The position numbers were made by a program, and so were the translations under genes. The notes below the pieces were generated by a model, which saw only the letters and a list, made by a program, of their open reading frames with translations, was not told the DNA's origin and made no database searches. 64,000 nt of DNA from CALBPI01 sp039821605 (GTDB taxonomy: Bacteria; Pseudomonadota; Gammaproteobacteria; Steroidobacterales; Woeseiaceae). The stretch lies in contig JBCBNV010000002.1 in NCBI GenBank assembly GCA_039821605.1, positions 597,577 to 661,576 of the forward strand, in the 5' to 3' direction. Positions 59,542 through 64,000 of the stretch are shown here, one piece after another (position 1 is the first letter of the stretch; each line of letters opens with the position of its first letter).

Positions 59542-61314
59542 CTAGCTCTGCGTGCCGCCAACCATCTCGCGGATCGTGGTGAGCAGCCGGCTACTGTCAA
59601 ACGGTTTTGGCAGGAAGGCGTACTCGCCCGACTCAAGCTTACCGAGCGCAATTTCCTCGGGCACGTAGCCCGAGCAGATAAGCACCTTGCCCTGGGGCGA
59701 ATGGCGCTCGAACGCGGCGAGAACGTCGGCGAGCGGGTCGCCCGGAAACACGGCGTCAGAACACAGAAGGTCAAACGGCTTCCGGTCCTTCGCGAGCAAT
59801 TCCAGGGTCGTATCGCCACGATCGCTTTCCACCACCTCGTTGCCGTTGCGGATGAGCGCCGCGGCAATGATCTTTCTTGCCTGCGGGTTATCTTCAAGGA
59901 CAAGAATGCGTAGCCCGAGTTCCCGCGGCAGGCGATGCGCGCGCGCCTCGACGGGAAACTCTTCGGCGCTTGCGGCCACGGGCAGGCGCAACGTGAATAC
60001 GGTCTTGCCGGGTTGGCTGACGACATCAATGCTGCCACCGCTCTGGCGCGCGATGCTGGCCACGGTGGCGAGGCCGAGCCCCGTGCCTTTGCCAACCTCC
60101 TTGGTTGTGAAGAAAGGCTCGAAGACCTTGCTCATGAGATCGGTCGGGATGCCCGGGCCGTCGTCTTCGACGGAGAGCAGCGCCCAGCGATCGGTGTCTT
60201 CTCGCCCGGCGGCGTCGATTGCGACGTTGACGTTTCCCGAGTCGCCGATGGCGTCGCGCGCGTTGATAACGAGGTTGTAGATGAGCTGCTGCAACTGCGA
60301 TTCGTCGGCGAACACCATCGTGTCGCGGGCTGTGTCGACGCTGATTGCGATCTTGGGGCCGACCAGGTTTTGCAACGACACCCGCATGTCGTCGACAAGT
60401 TTGCCCAGCGACAGGTACTTGGGCGCCCGTACGTCCTTGCGCGCGAATGTCAGGAGTTGTCGCCCAAGCTGCGCACTGTGCTCCGTGGCCTGTTCAATGG
60501 CGCGGGTTGCCTCTCGCTGACGATCGTCCTCGTCGCCCATTCCGCGCAGTTCGTTCCAGCCGCGGATGACGAGCAGCGCGTTGTTGAAGTCGTGCGCAAT
60601 GGAAGCGGCAAGCTGGGCCACGGCTTCCATCTTCTGCGCGTTGGTAGCCATGAACTCGGCTTCGCGCTGGGCCGCCTCGGCCAACTGGCGCTCGGCGATC
60701 TCTGCGCGCAGCTGCCGCACGGCTTCTCGCCGTTTCGAAAGGTTGCTCTCGATGGTATTGATGACGAAGGTGATCGAGAACCCGATACCCGCCCACACAA
60801 TCATCGAAATGACGCTGGTGCGCGCCCAATTTGTGGCTGACGTTGGGTCTAGCCCTTCGCGGTCGATGGGTACCCAGGCACCGCTGGCGACGGCGGCTGT
60901 AAACAGCACCAATACCACGCCTGTTGCGATGAAAATACCGATAAACGTCCGGCGGCCGATAAGCAACGCCGCAAATACGAGCGTCAGCGTGACGGCCAGC
61001 GCGCTGCCCGGCAGAAAGCCCGTGAAAAAGTAGGCGACGAGGCTTGCGATGCCCATCGTGGCGACGACGAGAGACGCCTTGAATACGGCGGGAACGTGTT
61101 TGGTGTTAAGCAGCCACATCAGTATGGCTGCGGCGATGAGCATGCCGATGCCAAGGCCGCGCATGCCCTCGCCACGGAATCCGGCGAGTACGGCGAGCGC
61201 AACACCCACAATGATGATGACGGTCAGGTTACCGAGTCGCGGGACCAGCGCGGCGCGCCAGTCGCGATCGTCCTTATCGATGTCCTCAATGCTGTCCGAG
61301 GCGTCTGCCGTCAT
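59542..61314 (-). CDS. Hybrid sensor histidine kinase with receiver domain
   Basis: 590 residues. Six N-terminal membrane helices in pairs (about 27-190) form the sensor, with no large periplasmic loop. A coiled segment (about 195-235) leads to the HisKA-like box IAHDFNNALLVIRGWNEL (phospho-acceptor His), the ATPase domain with NLVINARDAI, DDGPGIP and FTTKEVGKGTGLGLA, and a receiver domain (about 468-590) with LVLEDNPQ, phospho-acceptor Asp in LLCSDAVFPG and KPFD. No DNA-binding response regulator is adjacent. Confidence 0.9.
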   Translation of the reverse strand: MTADASDSIEDIDKDDRDWRAALVPRLGNLTVIIIVGVALAVLAGFRGEGMRGLGIGMLIAAAILMWLLNTKHVPAVFKASLVVATMGIASLVAYFFTGFLPGSALAVTLTLVFAALLIGRRTFIGIFIATGVVLVLFTAAVASGAWVPIDREGLDPTSATNWARTSVISMIVWAGIGFSITFVINTIESNLSKRREAVRQLRAEIAERQLAEAAQREAEFMATNAQKMEAVAQLAASIAHDFNNALLVIRGWNELRGMGDEDDRQREATRAIEQATEHSAQLGRQLLTFARKDVRAPKYLSLGKLVDDMRVSLQNLVGPKIAISVDTARDTMVFADESQLQQLIYNLVINARDAIGDSGNVNVAIDAAGREDTDRWALLSVEDDGPGIPTDLMSKVFEPFFTTKEVGKGTGLGLATVASIARQSGGSIDVVSQPGKTVFTLRLPVAASAEEFPVEARAHRLPRELGLRILVLEDNPQARKIIAAALIRNGNEVVESDRGDTTLELLAKDRKPFDLLCSDAVFPGDPLADVLAAFERHSPQGKVLICSGYVPEEIALGKLESGEYAFLPKPFDSSRLLTTIREMVGGTQS

Positions 61315-61395
61315 CGTTCCTCACCAGCCGCCGCGTTGCCACGCGCCGCTCGTCGGACCCTATCGCGCCTCGGAGAAAAACGAAAGTGTGCGGGC

Positions 61396-62424
61396 CTAGG
61401 CCGCCCAGTCGAGAATGACTTTGCCACTCTCACCGCTGTCCATGATCTCAAAGGCTTCGCGGTAGTCCTCGACCGGGAATCGGTGCGTGATCATTGGCGA
61501 GAGGTCGAGCCCGCTTTGCAGCATGGCCGCCATTTTGTACCAGGTCTCGAACATCTCACGGCCGTAGATGCCCTTGAGCTCGAGGCCCTTGAAGATGATC
61601 TCGTTCCAGTCGATCGCCGTGTCGGCCGGCGGGATGCCGAGCAGCGCCACCTTGCCGCCGTGGTGCATGCTGCGCAGCAGTTGGCGCATGGCTTCGCCAT
61701 TGCCGCTCATCTCCAGCCCAACGTCGAAGCCTTCGGTCATGCCCAGCCCGTCCATGGCCTCGCGCACCGACGATTCGGTGATATTGAGCGTCAATGTGGC
61801 GCCCATCTTTTCGGCGAGCTTTAATCGGTATTCGTTGAGGTCGGTGATGACGATGTGGCGCGCGCCGACGTGCTTGGCGACGGCGCAAGCCATGATGCCG
61901 ATGGGGCCCGCGCCCGTGATGAGTACGTCCTCGCCGACGAGGTCGAACGACAGCGCCGTGTGGGTGGCGTTGCCAAACGGATCAAGCATGGCTGCGATCT
62001 CGTCGGTGATCGAGTCGGGCAGCTTGAACAGGTTGAAGGCCGGCACCGCGATGTACTCGGCGAAAGCACCCGGCCGGTTCACGCCGATGCCAACCGTATT
62101 CATACACAGGTGACGTCGGCCCGCGCGGCAGTTGCGGCATACACCGCAGGTGATGTGACCTTCGGCCGAGACGCGGTCGCCGATTTCGTAGCCGTGCACT
62201 TCGCTGCCCATGGCAACGATCTCGCCGGAGAACTCGTGGCCCACGGCCATGGGCACGGGGATCGTCTTCTGCGCCCACTCGTCCCAGCGGTAGATATGGA
62301 TATCCGTACCACAGATGGCGGTCTTATTGACGCGAATGAGCACGTCATTGGGTCCGTACTCGGGCTCGGCGATGTCTTCGAGCCAGATGCCTTTCTCAGC
62401 GTGCTTTTTGGTGAGTGCTTTCAT
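61396..62424 (-). CDS. tdh: L-threonine 3-dehydrogenase
   Basis: A zinc-dependent NAD enzyme that oxidises L-threonine to 2-amino-3-ketobutyrate, 342 residues. Contains the catalytic-zinc Cys in AICGTDIHIYRWDEW, GHEFSGEI, the structural four-cysteine lobe (GHITCGVCRNCRAGRRHLC) and the Rossmann GAGPIGIMA. ATG at 62424 is chosen; the open frame upstream runs into a dispersed repeat and is not coding. Works with Kbl. Confidence 0.95.
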   Translation of the reverse strand: MKALTKKHAEKGIWLEDIAEPEYGPNDVLIRVNKTAICGTDIHIYRWDEWAQKTIPVPMAVGHEFSGEIVAMGSEVHGYEIGDRVSAEGHITCGVCRNCRAGRRHLCMNTVGIGVNRPGAFAEYIAVPAFNLFKLPDSITDEIAAMLDPFGNATHTALSFDLVGEDVLITGAGPIGIMACAVAKHVGARHIVITDLNEYRLKLAEKMGATLTLNITESSVREAMDGLGMTEGFDVGLEMSGNGEAMRQLLRSMHHGGKVALLGIPPADTAIDWNEIIFKGLELKGIYGREMFETWYKMAAMLQSGLDLSPMITHRFPVEDYREAFEIMDSGESGKVILDWAA

Positions 62425-62430
62425 CTTAAT

Positions 62431-62544
62431 CGTCATTGCGAGCCCGCGAAGCGGGCGCGGCAATCTCCACAAGTCTGTCGTGCTCTTCGGCAGCACGATG
62501 TCGTCACGAGTTCGCCGCGTCGCCTGCGGCTCCTCGCGATGACG
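62431..62544. repeat. Dispersed palindromic repeat, copy 3
   Basis: Lies between kbl and tdh. It starts CGTCATTGCGAGCCCGCGAAG and GCGCGGCAATCTCC, with an inner hairpin GTCGTGCT / AGCACGAT, and ends GCCTGCGGCTCCTCGCGATGACG. Within a two-gene operon it would form a long stem in the mRNA. Confidence 0.75.
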
Positions 62545-62549
62545 GGTTA

Positions 62550-63743
<1,194 letters not shown>

Positions 63744-63780
63744 GTGCTAGTCTCCGGAAAGTAACTGGTGAAAGTATAAG

Positions 63781-64000
63781 TCATTGCGAGGCGCGAGCCC
63801 CCCCCCTCGTCATTGCGAGGAGCAAAGCGACGCGGCAATCTCCCAACGCAGCAGCAACGTCAAGAGATTGCCGCGCGGCCTTCAGCCGCTCGCAATGACG
63901 AGATTTTTGCCCGGCAGCAACATCAAGAGATTGCCGCGCGGCCTTCAGCCGCTCGCAATGACGAGATTTTTTGCCCGGCAGCAACATCAAGAGATTGCCG
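63781..64000. repeat. Dispersed repeat, copy 4, with 63-bp tandem array
   Basis: Begins with two GTCATTGCGAG units around a C-run, then a palindrome (GCGGCAATCTCCC...). It then shifts into a tandem array of a 63-64 base unit starting CAAGAGATTGCCGCGCGG at 63861, 63924 and 63988, the last cut by the window end. Each unit contains CTCGCAATGACGAGATTTTT. Confidence 0.8.

Noticed and set aside
62425..62496. Longer tdh start reaching into the repeat
   Set aside because: The extra residues are encoded by the dispersed repeat, and the family N-terminus begins at 62424.

Overview
The window is 64 kb of GC-rich chromosome from a gammaproteobacterium. The evidence is the conserved gene order: miaA-hfq-hflX-hflK-hflC-purA, rnr-rlmB-rpsF-rpsR-(DUF2232)-rplI-dnaB-alr, radA, ffh-rpsP-rimM-trmD-rplS and kbl-tdh. 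The TonB receptor, FecR and TRAP genes and the DUF2232 gene between rpsR and rplI point to the Pseudomonas/Xanthomonas/Chromatiales side of the class rather than the enterics. I cannot name a genus.

Layout. 0-6.9 kb: miaA-hfq-hflXKC-purA block, then a patatin-like lipase. 7-26 kb: accessory block with a NERD-like membrane protein, an SCP2 protein, a large exported zinc protease, an ECF sigma/FecR/TonB-receptor operon, two glycosyltransferases, a SigK/anti-sigma pair divergent from a DUF4331/collagen-like lipoprotein/DUF4198 operon, an ETHE1-like hydrolase, a CadC-type regulator with TPRs, a third ECF sigma factor with a DUF6768-type partner, and NnrU. 26.3-30.2 kb: a small, AT-richer degenerate island inserted at the 3' end of tRNA-Leu(CAG). 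It is bounded by an 18-bp direct repeat and holds a decapitated integrase, a 980-bp IS3-type element without orfA, and a structured leader in front of a 33-residue ORF. 30.3-39.4 kb: a serine hydrolase and the rnr to alr block. 39.4-43.3 kb: CHASE2-kinase/PP2C/FHA phospho-signalling operon. 43.4-51.5 kb: radA, CorB-like and CcsA-like membrane proteins, a class II cyclic-nucleotide phosphodiesterase and the ffh/rpsP operon. 51.7-55.5 kb: TatT plus DctPQM TRAP transporter. 55.6-64 kb: sppA, unknown exported proteins, a hybrid histidine kinase and the threonine-degrading kbl-tdh pair.

In many gammaproteobacteria purA, tRNA-Leu and rnr are near neighbours. Here roughly 23 kb of envelope and regulatory genes plus the island separate them, so the interval behaves as an insertion hotspot. 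Three sigma/anti-sigma style modules and a membrane-bound winged-helix regulator lie within 14 kb of it, which suggests it specialises in envelope sensing.

A dispersed palindromic repeat (core GTCATTGCGAG / GCGGCAATCTC) occurs at four intergenic places in the last 13 kb, twice in tandemly expanded form. The best candidate for something undescribed is the leader at 29861-29930. It can sequester its own strong Shine-Dalgarno in a 7-bp hairpin and precedes a short basic peptide.
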